Origin: Phycisphaerae bacterium | Lineage (GTDB): Bacteria; Planctomycetota; Phycisphaerae; Phycisphaerales; SM1A02 | Direction of reading: 5' to 3' | Assembly (NCBI GenBank): GCA_016795035.1 | Contig: JAEUIT010000067.1 | Coordinates: 1 to 37,861 of the forward strand | DNA length: 37,861 nt | Shown: in pieces, positions 1 through 9,264 of the stretch | How positions within the stretch are numbered: the first letter of the stretch is position 1 | Layout: each line of letters opens with the position of its first letter | Program-made: the position numbers and the translations under genes | The notes under the pieces: generated by a model | Seen by the model: only the letters and a program-made list of their open reading frames with translations | Told to the model about the DNA's origin: nothing | Database searches by the model: none

Positions 1-178
1 ACGCTCCACGGGGCCCCCGGGCGCCCCCCCGCCCACCCCCCCCCCCCACGACCTAGGCCCACCCACGAGACCCTTCAGTCCGACCGCAGCCCGTTTCCCG
101 CCGTCGCTAGGAGCAGCGACCGCGACGGAACGACTGCGGTCGGTCTATTTTCCGGCGCGTCACGGTCGAGGTCGCAAC
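1..178. other. Contig end with C-rich low-complexity sequence
   Basis: The first 50 or so bases are runs of C broken by short G and A steps, ending in a C tract around 39-47. This is typical of a low-quality assembly end and not of biological sequence. No gene is supported between here and the minus-strand stop codon at 179. Confidence 0.7.
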
Positions 179-760
179 TCACCATTCGCCGCTCGGCGGC
201 CGCGGCAACGTCGAGTCCCGATCGAACGTCGGCCGTTCGGAGGCGTCGTCGCCGTAGAAGCGCTCGAACTCCTCCCACTGCTCGTCGGTTTCGGCGATGC
301 AGAGGTCGATGAACTCGCGCGCGTTGCCGTCGGGCGGAAGGTCGCGCACCTCCTCGTTCAGGATCTCCCGCTCGAGACGCTCATACAGCCGACGGTCGCT
401 CAGGTGATTGGTGTGAAGCAGATAGATGTGCAGCCGACCGAGCATCTCGACGATCTCGCGCAGCTTGATCGCGATCTCGTCGTCGGCGAGCGACGCCGCC
501 GGCGGCACCTCCACCCCGAGCGCCTCAAGCTGCCGCCGATTCGTGGTCATCGGCGCCAACTCGAAGTCGTACACCATCGACCAGAACGCTCGCTCCGCAG
601 GTTGCCCCCGCCCGCGGGCGTCGTCCTGGAGTTTCGCGATCGCCTCGTCGCGCCGGCGCCGCTTCTCCTTGACGATCTCCTCGAATGTGCTGCCGGGTCC
701 TCGGCTCGGGGCCGCTCCGGCCTCCTTCGCCACGTCATCTTGTTCCGCCGCAGCCGTCAT
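179..760 (-). CDS. Small conserved acidic protein of unknown function
   Basis: This encodes 193 residues. I chose the ATG at 760 because a GGGAGG Shine-Dalgarno sequence lies just upstream. The frame stays open farther upstream, but that extension is Arg-rich and overlaps the neighbouring gene's shadow. The first 50 residues are Lys/Arg/Glu-rich and probably flexible. The rest is a compact, helical, acidic domain containing LHIYLLHTNHLSDRRLYERL and later EFIDLCIAETDEQWEEFERFY. There is no signal peptide or membrane segment, so it is probably cytoplasmic. From memory it resembles a short planctomycete family with an 'HLSDRELY' motif, but I know of no function. It follows the beta-mannosidase on the same strand but is separated from it by a terminator, and a TATAAG element at 803-808 (minus strand) may be its own -10 box. 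Confidence 0.75.
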   Translation of the reverse strand: MTAAAEQDDVAKEAGAAPSRGPGSTFEEIVKEKRRRRDEAIAKLQDDARGRGQPAERAFWSMVYDFELAPMTTNRRQLEALGVEVPPAASLADDEIAIKLREIVEMLGRLHIYLLHTNHLSDRRLYERLEREILNEEVRDLPPDGNAREFIDLCIAETDEQWEEFERFYGDDASERPTFDRDSTLPRPPSGEW

Positions 761-810
761 GGCCGCCTCCCGTTTCGCGAACCCCCTCGCGACGGGCGTA
801 CTTATACGAC

Positions 811-852
811 GAAAAACGAGGCACCCCGAAAAGCACTGCGCTTTTTCGGTGC
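811..852 (-). terminator. Rho-independent terminator of the mannoside operon
   Basis: Read on the minus strand, an inverted repeat (ACCGAAAAAGC / GCTTTTCGGGGT, with one mismatch and one bulge, loop GCAGT) is followed by CTCGTTTTTC. It begins about 10 bases after the beta-mannosidase stop codon. It should end transcription of the three-gene operon before the small conserved gene. Confidence 0.65.
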
Positions 853-861
853 GCGGAATTT

Positions 862-3291
862 TCAGCCGCCCACGCTCGCGGCCGACCGCACGACGACCAC
901 CCCTTCCCCGACCTCGCTGCGACATGCAACGCGGAGATGCTCGCCGGGCAGGAGCGTGACGAAGCCGAGCGTCGGCTCGCAGCGATCGTCGATGCAGACG
1001 TCGCGCGAGAGCCCGCGCGAGGACAGTTCCACATGCGATGCATCGATGCGACGCGCGTCGAGGCGGGGCAGCGCGAAGGCGAAGTCGCGGTCATGCACGT
1101 AGGTCCACGTCGCGCGTCGCGCGAGGTCGCCGTCCGGCATGTCGACCACGAGCACCGTCGACGCACGGTCGCGCGGCGAGACGAGCTCGGGAGGTAGGGC
1201 CGCGCGGGCCACCCAGGGAGACTCGTCGGTGAGCGCGAGCCATCGGTCGGCGAGCGTCTCTCCGGCTGCATCGACGAGCCGGGCACGCACGCGGTTCTCG
1301 CGCCGCAGCCCTCTCTCCGTTGCCGCTCGCACGATCGCGACGGAACCCGGCACCATCGGCGCGGCGACGTCCGCGGGCAGGATCGCGATCGCCTCCCCTG
1401 CACAGGCGCGAGCGACGGCGAAATAGGAGGGCTTCGCGCGGGCGTTCACGTCGAGCACCGACCACGAGTGGCCCGTCCAGACGTCGTTCAGTTGCCAGAA
1501 GAGACTCCCCATGCAACGCGGAGCGTTCGCGCGCATCCACAGGATCGCGATCTCGTACGCGCGGGCCTGCAGGAGCTGCGCCGCGAACGCCCACTGGTCG
1601 AGCGAACGCGGCTCGCGGAAGCGCTCGGCGAGGAACGGCGCATACTGGAACGCATCGCCGCCCCACGCGCGCTGGCGCAACGCCAACTCCGCGTTGCCGA
1701 TCTCCCGTTCGGCGGGCGCGAGAAGGTCGTGCAACGACGAGATCGTCGGCGGACTCTGATGCCCGAACTCGCTGCAGAAGCGCGGGACGATCGTGCGGTA
1801 CGCCTCGATCTTCGCGTCCCATGTGTGGCGATCGCCGTGGTCGGGATCGTTGGGATGGATGTCCATCGATCCCGAGTACGGGCTCTCCGCCCAATACGGT
1901 CGCGTCGGATCGAGCTCGCGCGTCACGCGCGGAAGGAGCTCGAGCCAGAAGCCCTTGCCCCACGTCTGTCCCGGACGCAGCCGATCCTTCCACCCCCAAC
2001 TCCACCACGCGAGGATGTCCTCGTTGCCGCCGCACCAGAGGGCAACGCACGCATGCGACGAGAGCCGCGCGACCTGATGCCGCGCCTCGCGCTCGACGAG
2101 CTCTGCGTACGGGGCCTCCTCGGGATACGTCGCGCACGCGAACATGAAGTCCTGCCACACGAGGATGCCGAGCTCGTCGCAGCGGTCGTAGAAGGCGTCG
2201 GTCTCGTAGATGCCGCCGCCCCACACGCGCAGCATGTTCAGGTTCGCGTCAGCCGCGAGGCGTTCGAGCCGATCGGCCGCCGCGGCGCTCGCCCGCGGCA
2301 ACGGGGTGCGCGGGACCCAGTTCGCGCCCCGGCACCAGACTTCCGCCCCGTTGACCTCGACGGCGAAGCGCGAGCCGTGCGCGTCGGGTTCGGTGCGAAG
2401 CGCCGTCGTGCGCAGGCCGATGCGGCGCTCGGCCGGCTCGCTGCATCCGTCGGCTGCAACGTGGAGTCGATAGAGCGGCTGCTCCCCCATCCCGCGCGGC
2501 CACCAGCGCCGCGGCCGCGGGACGTCGAGCCGCACGAGCGCGCGGCCGTGCTCGTCAATCGGCCCCGAACCGACGATCTCGCCTCCGTGCGGGTCGGCAA
2601 GGGTTGCCCGCACCTCGCCGCGATCAACATGCGAGCACGTGACGTGCACCTCGACGGACGCCATCTCCTCGTTGCAGCGGACGACGAGCGGGCGAACCTC
2701 CGCGATGCGTCCGCCGTCGTAGCACTCGACGCGGGCGCCGCCGAGACCGACGCTCGCGGCCTTCGGCCCCCAATCCCAGCCGAAGTTCGCGGCGCACTTC
2801 CGCAGGAACGAGAACGGCGTCCAGTCGCCGTTGACGGGGCGCGATCCGCACCGTCGCTCGAGCTCCTCGACCGCCGAGACCGGTCCGCGAAGCCGCACGT
2901 CGATCGTGTTCACGCCCTCGACGAGGAACGCCCGCGCCGACACCCGCACCGGCACGAACTCGTTCGCCACAGCTGCAACGCGGACGCCGTTCACGAGCAC
3001 GTCGCCCAACGTGTCGATCCAGTCGAACGCGAGGTCGAGCCGCGCGCACGCGAAGTCCGCCTCACGGAGGCGAAACCACGCGGAAAAGCACCAGTCCGTG
3101 CGGCCGATCCATTGCTGCGCGTCTTCGCCGCCCGGAGCGTCGATCGGCGGGATGACGCCTGCAACGACGAGCGCCTCGTGCGCGTATCCGCCGCGCCCGA
3201 GATCGAACGTCGCCTCGCGCACGCGCGACGGACACTCGACGGCGTCGCCGATCGGACGCACCGTCCAGCCTTCGATCGGAATGCGCCTCAT
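862..3291 (-). CDS. Beta-mannosidase, glycoside hydrolase family 2
   Basis: This 809-residue enzyme has the GH2 layout: sugar-binding jelly roll (about 1-200), Ig-like domain (200-300), TIM barrel from about 305, then C-terminal beta domains. Motifs typical of beta-mannosidase are visible: RGANWVP at 321, LRVWGGGIYE around 354-363, the acid/base in WCGGNE (E424), and the likely nucleophile in RFCSEFG (E508). The family removes beta-linked mannose from non-reducing ends. No signal peptide is visible, so it probably acts in the cytoplasm on imported oligosaccharides. Its ATG overlaps the symporter stop codon by four bases (ATGA), which implies translational coupling. It is the last gene of an operon with the symporter and GH38 alpha-mannosidase. 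The family call is firm; the exact substrate is inferred. Confidence 0.93.
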   Translation of the reverse strand: MRRIPIEGWTVRPIGDAVECPSRVREATFDLGRGGYAHEALVVAGVIPPIDAPGGEDAQQWIGRTDWCFSAWFRLREADFACARLDLAFDWIDTLGDVLVNGVRVAAVANEFVPVRVSARAFLVEGVNTIDVRLRGPVSAVEELERRCGSRPVNGDWTPFSFLRKCAANFGWDWGPKAASVGLGGARVECYDGGRIAEVRPLVVRCNEEMASVEVHVTCSHVDRGEVRATLADPHGGEIVGSGPIDEHGRALVRLDVPRPRRWWPRGMGEQPLYRLHVAADGCSEPAERRIGLRTTALRTEPDAHGSRFAVEVNGAEVWCRGANWVPRTPLPRASAAAADRLERLAADANLNMLRVWGGGIYETDAFYDRCDELGILVWQDFMFACATYPEEAPYAELVEREARHQVARLSSHACVALWCGGNEDILAWWSWGWKDRLRPGQTWGKGFWLELLPRVTRELDPTRPYWAESPYSGSMDIHPNDPDHGDRHTWDAKIEAYRTIVPRFCSEFGHQSPPTISSLHDLLAPAEREIGNAELALRQRAWGGDAFQYAPFLAERFREPRSLDQWAFAAQLLQARAYEIAILWMRANAPRCMGSLFWQLNDVWTGHSWSVLDVNARAKPSYFAVARACAGEAIAILPADVAAPMVPGSVAIVRAATERGLRRENRVRARLVDAAGETLADRWLALTDESPWVARAALPPELVSPRDRASTVLVVDMPDGDLARRATWTYVHDRDFAFALPRLDARRIDASHVELSSRGLSRDVCIDDRCEPTLGFVTLLPGEHLRVACRSEVGEGVVVVRSAASVGG

Positions 3292-5333
3292 CGCCGGTCG
3301 TCCTCCGAGCGCACGGTGCCGTCATCGCGCACGTCGGCGGCGTAGCGGTTGAGGTGGGCGTACATGCGAGCCAGATCGCAGAAGCCGCCGATCGAGAACC
3401 ATGCGACGATCACGACGCCCGTGCCGAAGATGAGCCAGACGTACGCGTGCCAGAAGGCCGTCCACGTCTCCTTCGAGATGCCGCCGGTGAGCGCGACGGC
3501 CGTGCCCACGAGGAGGACGACCGTCCAGAAGAGCGGCCACGACACCGTGACCCATGTGATCCACGTGTCGACGCGCGAGTACTCGCGGGTGAAGCCGAGC
3601 GCTCGCATCCACCGAGGCGGCCCGCTCGAGCCGTCGCGGCTCTCCTCGCGGAAGTCGCGCTCGCTCGGCGGCAGGAGCTCGCGATACCGCCCGCGGAAGA
3701 GCAGACGGTCGAGATCGAAGTTCACGCGGCGGCCGAGGAGCGACACGCTCACGTACACCGCGATCGACGACAGCGCCGCGATGAATCCGAGCACCTGTCC
3801 CGTGAGCCAACCGTTGTGATGGATCGCGAGCGTGAAGCGACCGAACGGCTCGAGAAGCGAGCCCGTCATCGACTCGAACCACACGCGGGCGCCGGTGTCC
3901 TTCGCGAAGATGCCGTACAGCGAGAGGACGATGCCGGTGATCATCGCGGACCACGCGGCGGCCGTGGAGCCGCGCCGCCAATAGAGACCGCCGATGATCA
4001 CGCTGCCCGCGCCTGCAACGAAGACGCTCGCGGTGATCGCCGCCCACATCGCCACGTACTGGCTCGGCCGATAGAGAAGCCCGAACACGAACGCGAACGC
4101 GGCGATCGCGAGCACCGACGCCTTCAGGAGGAAGAGATGCAGCCGCGGCGCCATCAACCGGTCGCCGACGAGCTTCTGCCGGATGGGCATCACCACGTCC
4201 TGCACGAGGATCGAGCCCCAGGAGTGCAGATAGGAGTTGTCGACGGCGAGATACGCGCAGTAGAGCGCCGCGACCATGAGCCCGCGCACGCCGACCGGAA
4301 GCATGTACGACAGCGCGAGCGGAACGCGCTGCTCGGCGCGGTATTCCTTCACGTCGATCGCGCCGAGCGCCGCGTTCACGTCGGCGGCGCGCGTCGCGAA
4401 CTCCGGGTGCTCGAGGAAGGTCCGCACCGCGATCGGCGCGACGAGCGCGACGAGGAGCAGCACCCGCCAGCGCCACCCTTCGAGCACGTTGGCCATCTTC
4501 GACTCGTGCGGCGTGAGCGCGGCGGCGTTGTAGCCGGCGCCCCCCTGCCACGCCTTCATCGTGTACATGATGACGAAGGCGCTGATCAGCCAGTACCAGA
4601 TGTTGAACTGCTGCTCGGCCCCGATGTCGAGCGGGTCGACGAGCGACTTCCCGGCGGGTTGCGCGAGCAGCACCGTCTCCATCCGCCACCAGCCGACGCT
4701 CGCGAGGAGATAGGCGATCACGACGAGAAACGCGATGTTCGACACGACCCCCTGAAGGAAGTCGGTGATCATCACGGTGACCTGGCCGCCGAGATAGACG
4801 AACGTGACAGCGGAGGCGAGCAGGAGCGCCATCACCACCGGAAACGTGGAGATCGTCTCGCCGAAGAGCGGGAAGTTCGGCGGCAGCCCGCAGAGGGCGA
4901 TGAGCACGCGTGCGGTGACGGCCGGAAAGATCGCGTAATTGAGGACGCCCGAGAGGAACGCGACGATGCCGCAGAAGATGCGGAAGCCGCGGCTGTAGCG
5001 GGCCTCGAGGAATTGCGCGAGCGTGAGGGCGCGCGTCTCGCGGAATCGGTACAGCACCCAGCCCGTGAGCGCGATCACGATCATCACGGGGTTCTCGAGG
5101 AAGCCCCACCAGATGCTCGTAAATCCGGCGTCGTAGTACTGCTGGAAGAACCAGACGAGCGTGATCACGCCGACCTGCGAGCTCGCGTGCGAGACGCAGA
5201 GGAGGTAGCGGCCGGCGCAGCGATTCCCGGCGAGGAAGCCCGCGACCGATCGGCCGTACCGACGGCTATGGATGCCGACGGCGAGGAACGCCGCAAAGAG
5301 CACCAAGGGGATCAGCCAGTCGATCCCCGACAT
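3288..5333 (-). CDS. Sodium:solute symporter (SSS family), probable sugar importer
   Basis: This encodes 681 residues from the ATG at 5333, preceded by GAAGG about 8 bases upstream. The frame also allows TTG at 5357 or ATG at 5351, but those overlap the upstream stop. It is a polytopic membrane protein with about 13-14 hydrophobic helices. Features of the SSS/SGLT fold are visible: GFLAGNRCAGRYL in the first loop, SHASSQVG in the second helix, then FRETRALTLAQFLEARYSRGFR. A long hydrophilic stretch before the last two helices (around 550-610) is common in bacterial members. The family imports sugars, amino acids or other small solutes with sodium. Sitting between alpha- and beta-mannosidase, ten bases after the first and overlapping the second, it probably imports mannosides or small manno-oligosaccharides. 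That substrate is inferred from context. Confidence 0.9.
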   Translation of the reverse strand: MSGIDWLIPLVLFAAFLAVGIHSRRYGRSVAGFLAGNRCAGRYLLCVSHASSQVGVITLVWFFQQYYDAGFTSIWWGFLENPVMIVIALTGWVLYRFRETRALTLAQFLEARYSRGFRIFCGIVAFLSGVLNYAIFPAVTARVLIALCGLPPNFPLFGETISTFPVVMALLLASAVTFVYLGGQVTVMITDFLQGVVSNIAFLVVIAYLLASVGWWRMETVLLAQPAGKSLVDPLDIGAEQQFNIWYWLISAFVIMYTMKAWQGGAGYNAAALTPHESKMANVLEGWRWRVLLLVALVAPIAVRTFLEHPEFATRAADVNAALGAIDVKEYRAEQRVPLALSYMLPVGVRGLMVAALYCAYLAVDNSYLHSWGSILVQDVVMPIRQKLVGDRLMAPRLHLFLLKASVLAIAAFAFVFGLLYRPSQYVAMWAAITASVFVAGAGSVIIGGLYWRRGSTAAAWSAMITGIVLSLYGIFAKDTGARVWFESMTGSLLEPFGRFTLAIHHNGWLTGQVLGFIAALSSIAVYVSVSLLGRRVNFDLDRLLFRGRYRELLPPSERDFREESRDGSSGPPRWMRALGFTREYSRVDTWITWVTVSWPLFWTVVLLVGTAVALTGGISKETWTAFWHAYVWLIFGTGVVIVAWFSIGGFCDLARMYAHLNRYAADVRDDGTVRSEDDRR

Positions 5334-5343
5334 CGCGTTGCCT

Positions 5344-8300
5344 TCAGGCATCGGCAACTCGCAGCGTGACGATCTGGAACGGCCGCACCCGGAAGGTCGT
5401 TTCGCCGCGCTCGGCGTCGTGCACGAACGCGCTCGGCGCCAACTCGTCGGTGAGGCGCATCGGACGCTCGAGCAGGTCCGTCGCGGTCACCGCGCCAGTG
5501 CCCTCGGCCCACCGGATCGCGACCTCGCCGCGGCCGCCGCGCGTCTCGACGATGCGGAGGATCCGGCCCTTGCCGTCCTCGCTCGCCTTCCACGCCGCGA
5601 CCTGCATGAAGCAGTGGTTCGGAGCCTCGATGCGGAAGGGAGCGCCTGCAACGCGGACCCCGCATCGCTCCGGCGCCGCACGCTTGCGCGCGGGAACCGC
5701 GATCGCACGCAGCGGTTCGCGCAGCGCTTCGGCCTCGGCGTCGACGCCGGCGCCTCGCCAATCGCCGTCGTGCAGCATCACGGCGTAGGTGAAGACGTGC
5801 TCGTCGCGATCGGCCGCGCGATCGGGGAAGGACGGCGAGCGCAGGAGCGAGAGCCCGAGCACGTTGTTCAGCGCGCTGCGCCCGTACTTGCCGTCGTCGA
5901 GGATCGCGACGCCGAAGCCCGGCTCGCTCAGGTCCATCCACGCGTGCCCGGGCACTTCGTAGCGCGCCTCTTCCCACGACGTGTTGCGGTGCGTCGGCCG
6001 CTCGATCGCGCCGAACTGCGTCCCGAACGTCGCGTACGGCGCCCGCACATCGCACGGGAAGAGCACCCGCAGGAGCGTGCGCTCCTCGTCCCAGCGCACC
6101 TCGGTGCGGATCTCGAGGTGCTTGGTGCCGGCGTCGAGGCGATAGGTCTGGAAGAGCTCGCTGCGACGGCCGACTCGTCGTTGCACGCGCACCTCGGCGC
6201 GGAGCGGGTCTTCGCAGACGACCGAGATCTCGGCGGGCGTCGTCACGAGCGACTCGCGGTCCATGTAGTCGCGGTCGATGTCCCAGGCCTCCCAACGTCG
6301 CGGCTGATCGTCGTAGAGCGCGAGCTGGTTCAGCGGCTGCAGCTCTCCGTTGCGAAGCCGAGCGTTCGCGACGCGGTCGAGACCGTGCACGCGCAGCTCG
6401 CCGATGCGGCCCGCGGCGTCGATCGTGGCCTCGAGCCACTCGTTCCGGATGCGCACGGTCGGCCCCTTCCCGCGCTCGACGTGCACGCGGCGAGGCGTTT
6501 CGCCGCGGCGCGCGTCGATGACCGTGTAGCCCATCGCGGGAATCGCGTCGGCTTCGACGAGCCGACCGTCGACGCTCACGATGCCGCTGCGCACCGTCGA
6601 CGCGGGATTGCGCACGAGCACCGGCTGCTCACAGTCGCTCGCGGCCACGCTCTTCACGAGCGCGCGCTCGAGGCGCGTGCGCTCGGCCATCGCGAGATCG
6701 GCGACCTGCGCGTGCTGTTGGCGGGCGTCGTCATAGACCGCACCGATCGACGAGCCGGGCAGGATGTCATGGAACTGGTTGAGGAGGACGAGCTTCCACG
6801 CGCCGTCGAGCCGTTCGCGCACGGCGCGGCGCTCCGCAGCGGGCACCTGCAACGACGAGCTCAGCGCCTCGACGTCGCGAAGCAGGCTCTCGGCGAGCCG
6901 ATTCTGACGCTTGATCCACGCCTGGCTCGTGTACGTGCCGCGATGCAGCTCGAGATAGAGCTCGCCGTCCCACGTCGCAAGGTCGCGATCGGCGCGCATG
7001 AGGTCGCGCACCGCGTGCAGCTGTCCGGCGAAGCGGTCGACGCGGTCCCAGACGACTTTCGGCAGCCCCTCGCACGATCCGAGCGTCGAGGCGCGGTACA
7101 CCTGTTCCGCGGTCGGGCCGCCGCCGCCGTCGCCGAAGCCGAACGGTTGCAGCCAGAGCGGAATCGACGATCCGACGAACGACGCGCCGTCCTGCGTGAC
7201 GAGGTTCTTCTCGCCATACAGCAGGTCCGCGGGCTCGATCGACGAGTTGTAGTTGTGGCCCGGCGTCAGGTGGCTCAGGATCTCGGTGCCGTCGAGCCCG
7301 CGCCACCGGAAAGTGACGTGCGGGAATCGGTTCGACTCGCACCAGCTCATCTTGTTGGTGATGAAGGTGTCAAGGCCGGCGAGCCGCCCGATCTGCGGGA
7401 GACACGCGGGGAACCCGAACGTGTCGGGCAAGTAGAGGAATCTCTGCGTTGCAGCCGCGCCGAACCGTTCCGACCAGTAGCGCGTTCCGTGAAGGATCTG
7501 CCGGATGAAGCTCTCGCCCGAGGGGCAGGTGCAGTCCGGCTCGATCCACATCGCGCCGGCGGTCTCCCAGCGACCTTCCTTCACGCGCTTCGCGATCTGC
7601 GCGAAGAGTTTCGGCGCGTCTTCCTCGATCCAGGCGTACTGCTGCGCCTGGCTGCAGACGAACCGGAAGTCGGGGAACCGCTCCATCAGCCGCAGCACGT
7701 TCGCGAACGTGCGGATGCACTTTCTCCGCGTTTCAGCCAGCGGCCAGAGCCACGCCGTGTCGATGTGCGCGTGACCGACGGCGACGCAGGTCGTGCGCGT
7801 CGACGGGCCGGCGCCCACGACGAGCCGGGCGAGCGAGTCCATCGAGCGACGCATCCCGCCGCGGGGATTCGCGCGATCGATCGACGCCATGATCCGCCGC
7901 ATGCCTTCGCGGATCGCGACCGCGCGGGCACCTTCCTGCGGCAGCGCGAGCAGCGTCTTCCGCAGGTTCGTCCAGGTCTCGACGAACTGCCACGCCTCCT
8001 CGTCGAGGACGACGAGCTCCGCGGATTCGAGCCGACCCGGCTCGCGTTCCTTCCAGCGCGCGTGCAGCTCCGCGTGATCCCACCAGAAGGTCGAGATGCC
8101 TAACGGAAGATTGCACGCGGCCTCGATGAGGAGGTCGATCTTCTCGTTTCCCTTCGACTTCTCGAGGATGGGGGTGAGATCGCGATAGGGGTCAAACCCC
8201 TGCTTCGGCTCGTCACCGTCCCACAGCGTCGCCTCGGTGCCGCTCGAGAAGCGGAGCCACACGCGTTGGCCCTTGCAGGCGCTGTCGACGCGCCCGACGA

Positions 8301-8550
8301 GTCGAAACCACGCCGTCGACCACACGGGCCCCCAGCGGTGCCCGAGCGGCACATCGCGGAAACGTCCCTGTCGACGCGCCTGCGCGGCGTCGCGCCGCCG
8401 TTCGGCAGCGTTCTCAGGGGATGCGTCCGAGTCGCGCGGCTGCCATATCGCAGCCTGAAGGGGAATTCGGACGATTGGTATGGAAGGACGGAGAACGTCG
8501 TCAGCGAACGTCTCGAAACCGAGGGCCGAATACTGCAGAGGCGGCAGCAC
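5344..8550 (-). CDS. Alpha-mannosidase, glycoside hydrolase family 38
   Basis: This 1068-residue protein starts at GTG 8550; no ATG lies near the expected N-terminus and no clear Shine-Dalgarno is seen. The GH38 catalytic domain begins near 250. GHAHIDTAWLWP carries the zinc ligands H262 and D264. LPDTFGFPACLPQI carries the likely nucleophile D376. The later QFHDILPGSS segment matches the third zinc-ligand region. The C-terminal half is the beta-sandwich region, with weaker motifs. The length matches bacterial and fungal cytosolic-type GH38 enzymes, which remove alpha-linked mannose with retention of configuration. There is no signal peptide, so it is probably intracellular. It is the first gene of the operon with the symporter and GH2 beta-mannosidase, a set able to cleave both anomers after uptake. 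Family assignment is firm. Confidence 0.94.
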   Translation of the reverse strand: MLPPLQYSALGFETFADDVLRPSIPIVRIPLQAAIWQPRDSDASPENAAERRRDAAQARRQGRFRDVPLGHRWGPVWSTAWFRLVGRVDSACKGQRVWLRFSSGTEATLWDGDEPKQGFDPYRDLTPILEKSKGNEKIDLLIEAACNLPLGISTFWWDHAELHARWKEREPGRLESAELVVLDEEAWQFVETWTNLRKTLLALPQEGARAVAIREGMRRIMASIDRANPRGGMRRSMDSLARLVVGAGPSTRTTCVAVGHAHIDTAWLWPLAETRRKCIRTFANVLRLMERFPDFRFVCSQAQQYAWIEEDAPKLFAQIAKRVKEGRWETAGAMWIEPDCTCPSGESFIRQILHGTRYWSERFGAAATQRFLYLPDTFGFPACLPQIGRLAGLDTFITNKMSWCESNRFPHVTFRWRGLDGTEILSHLTPGHNYNSSIEPADLLYGEKNLVTQDGASFVGSSIPLWLQPFGFGDGGGGPTAEQVYRASTLGSCEGLPKVVWDRVDRFAGQLHAVRDLMRADRDLATWDGELYLELHRGTYTSQAWIKRQNRLAESLLRDVEALSSSLQVPAAERRAVRERLDGAWKLVLLNQFHDILPGSSIGAVYDDARQQHAQVADLAMAERTRLERALVKSVAASDCEQPVLVRNPASTVRSGIVSVDGRLVEADAIPAMGYTVIDARRGETPRRVHVERGKGPTVRIRNEWLEATIDAAGRIGELRVHGLDRVANARLRNGELQPLNQLALYDDQPRRWEAWDIDRDYMDRESLVTTPAEISVVCEDPLRAEVRVQRRVGRRSELFQTYRLDAGTKHLEIRTEVRWDEERTLLRVLFPCDVRAPYATFGTQFGAIERPTHRNTSWEEARYEVPGHAWMDLSEPGFGVAILDDGKYGRSALNNVLGLSLLRSPSFPDRAADRDEHVFTYAVMLHDGDWRGAGVDAEAEALREPLRAIAVPARKRAAPERCGVRVAGAPFRIEAPNHCFMQVAAWKASEDGKGRILRIVETRGGRGEVAIRWAEGTGAVTATDLLERPMRLTDELAPSAFVHDAERGETTFRVRPFQIVTLRVADA

Positions 8551-8666
8551 GCGGGGGAGTGTACGGACCGCGGCAATTTGCGCTCGCTTTGATCAATGGG
8601 GCTGACGGCAACCGATGCCCGCGAGCATCTCTTGGGCGTCCTTCGAACGCGACCCCTGACCTTCTT
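8551..8666. promoter_or_regulatory. Divergent intergenic region, mannoside operon / sigma factor
   Basis: These 116 bases separate the GTG of the alpha-mannosidase (minus) from the ATG of the ECF sigma gene (plus), so they should hold promoters for both. I see no convincing -35/-10 pair or operator repeat. The assignment rests on gene layout alone. Confidence 0.4.
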
Positions 8667-9260
8667 ATGACGGTGCCGAACAACGACCAACACCTTCTGG
8701 CCGCCGCCTGCGCCGGCGACTCGAGAGCGTTGGCGACCCTGTGGGAGCGGCACCGCCGATGGGTGGCGGCCGTTCTCCTCCTCCATAAACCCCGGCAGGC
8801 GGAGGTCGACGACCTGCTTCAGGACGTGGCGGCGACCCTGGTCGCCAAGGTCGGCACCCTCCGCGATCCGGAGACCTTCCCGGGTTGGCTCCGCAGCGTG
8901 GCGATAAACGCCGCCCGCATGGCCGCCCGCGGGACAAGGCGCCGGAACGCCGCCGTCGAACGATTCGGACGAGAGGAGTCGCCGAAGGACGAGGCCGCCG
9001 CGCCGACCGCGACGCCCGAAGGCGCCGCCGAGCGGCTCCGAGCCCGGCTCGCGGCCCTGCCCGCCGCCTACGCCGAGCCCCTCCTCCTTCGCCTCGTGCA
9101 CGACATGCCGTACGCCCAGATCGCCCAAGTCCTCGACCTTCCGGAAACGACGGTCGAGAACCGGATCGTCCGGGGCCGCCGGCTCCTCCGCGACCAAGTC
9201 GCCGCCGACGCGGAACTGAACGACCGATACGACCCCGACGCCAGCAGCAACGACGAGTGA
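8667..9260 (+). CDS. ECF-type RNA polymerase sigma factor
   Basis: This encodes 197 residues from ATG 8667. The frame is open farther upstream, but that extension is not sigma-like. Region 2 covers about residues 10-85 and includes VDDLLQDVAATLVAKVG and FPGWLRSVAINAARMAARG, the core-binding and -10 recognition helices. Region 4 covers about 125-180, with LPAAYAEPLLLRLVHDMPYAQIAQ and LDLPETTVENRIVRGRRLLRD forming the helix-turn-helix for the -35 element. No regions 1 or 3 are present, as expected for ECF factors. The stop is four bases before the next ATG, whose product looks like its membrane anti-sigma partner. No strong Shine-Dalgarno is visible, so translation may be leaderless or weak. 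Family call is firm; regulon unknown. Confidence 0.92.
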   Translation: MTVPNNDQHLLAAACAGDSRALATLWERHRRWVAAVLLLHKPRQAEVDDLLQDVAATLVAKVGTLRDPETFPGWLRSVAINAARMAARGTRRRNAAVERFGREESPKDEAAAPTATPEGAAERLRARLAALPAAYAEPLLLRLVHDMPYAQIAQVLDLPETTVENRIVRGRRLLRDQVAADAELNDRYDPDASSNDE

Positions 9261-9264
9261 CGCC

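Noticed and set aside
204..215. GGCAACGTCGAG-like variants of the motif (also 24016, 33873)
   Set aside because: They lack the T of TGCAACG. GGCAACG is only mildly over-represented, so I left them out of the count.
3354..5369. A 671-codon plus-strand frame opposite the symporter
   Set aside because: Antisense shadow; extremely charged (RED-rich), caused by the hydrophobic codons of the transporter.
5272..8103. A 943-codon plus-strand frame opposite the alpha-mannosidase
   Set aside because: Antisense shadow of a certain GH38 gene; no motifs and a typical RD-rich, HARP-like composition.
8421..8666. Upstream extension of the sigma factor frame
   Set aside because: The extra residues are not sigma-like and overlap the alpha-mannosidase start region; ATG 8667 gives the usual length.
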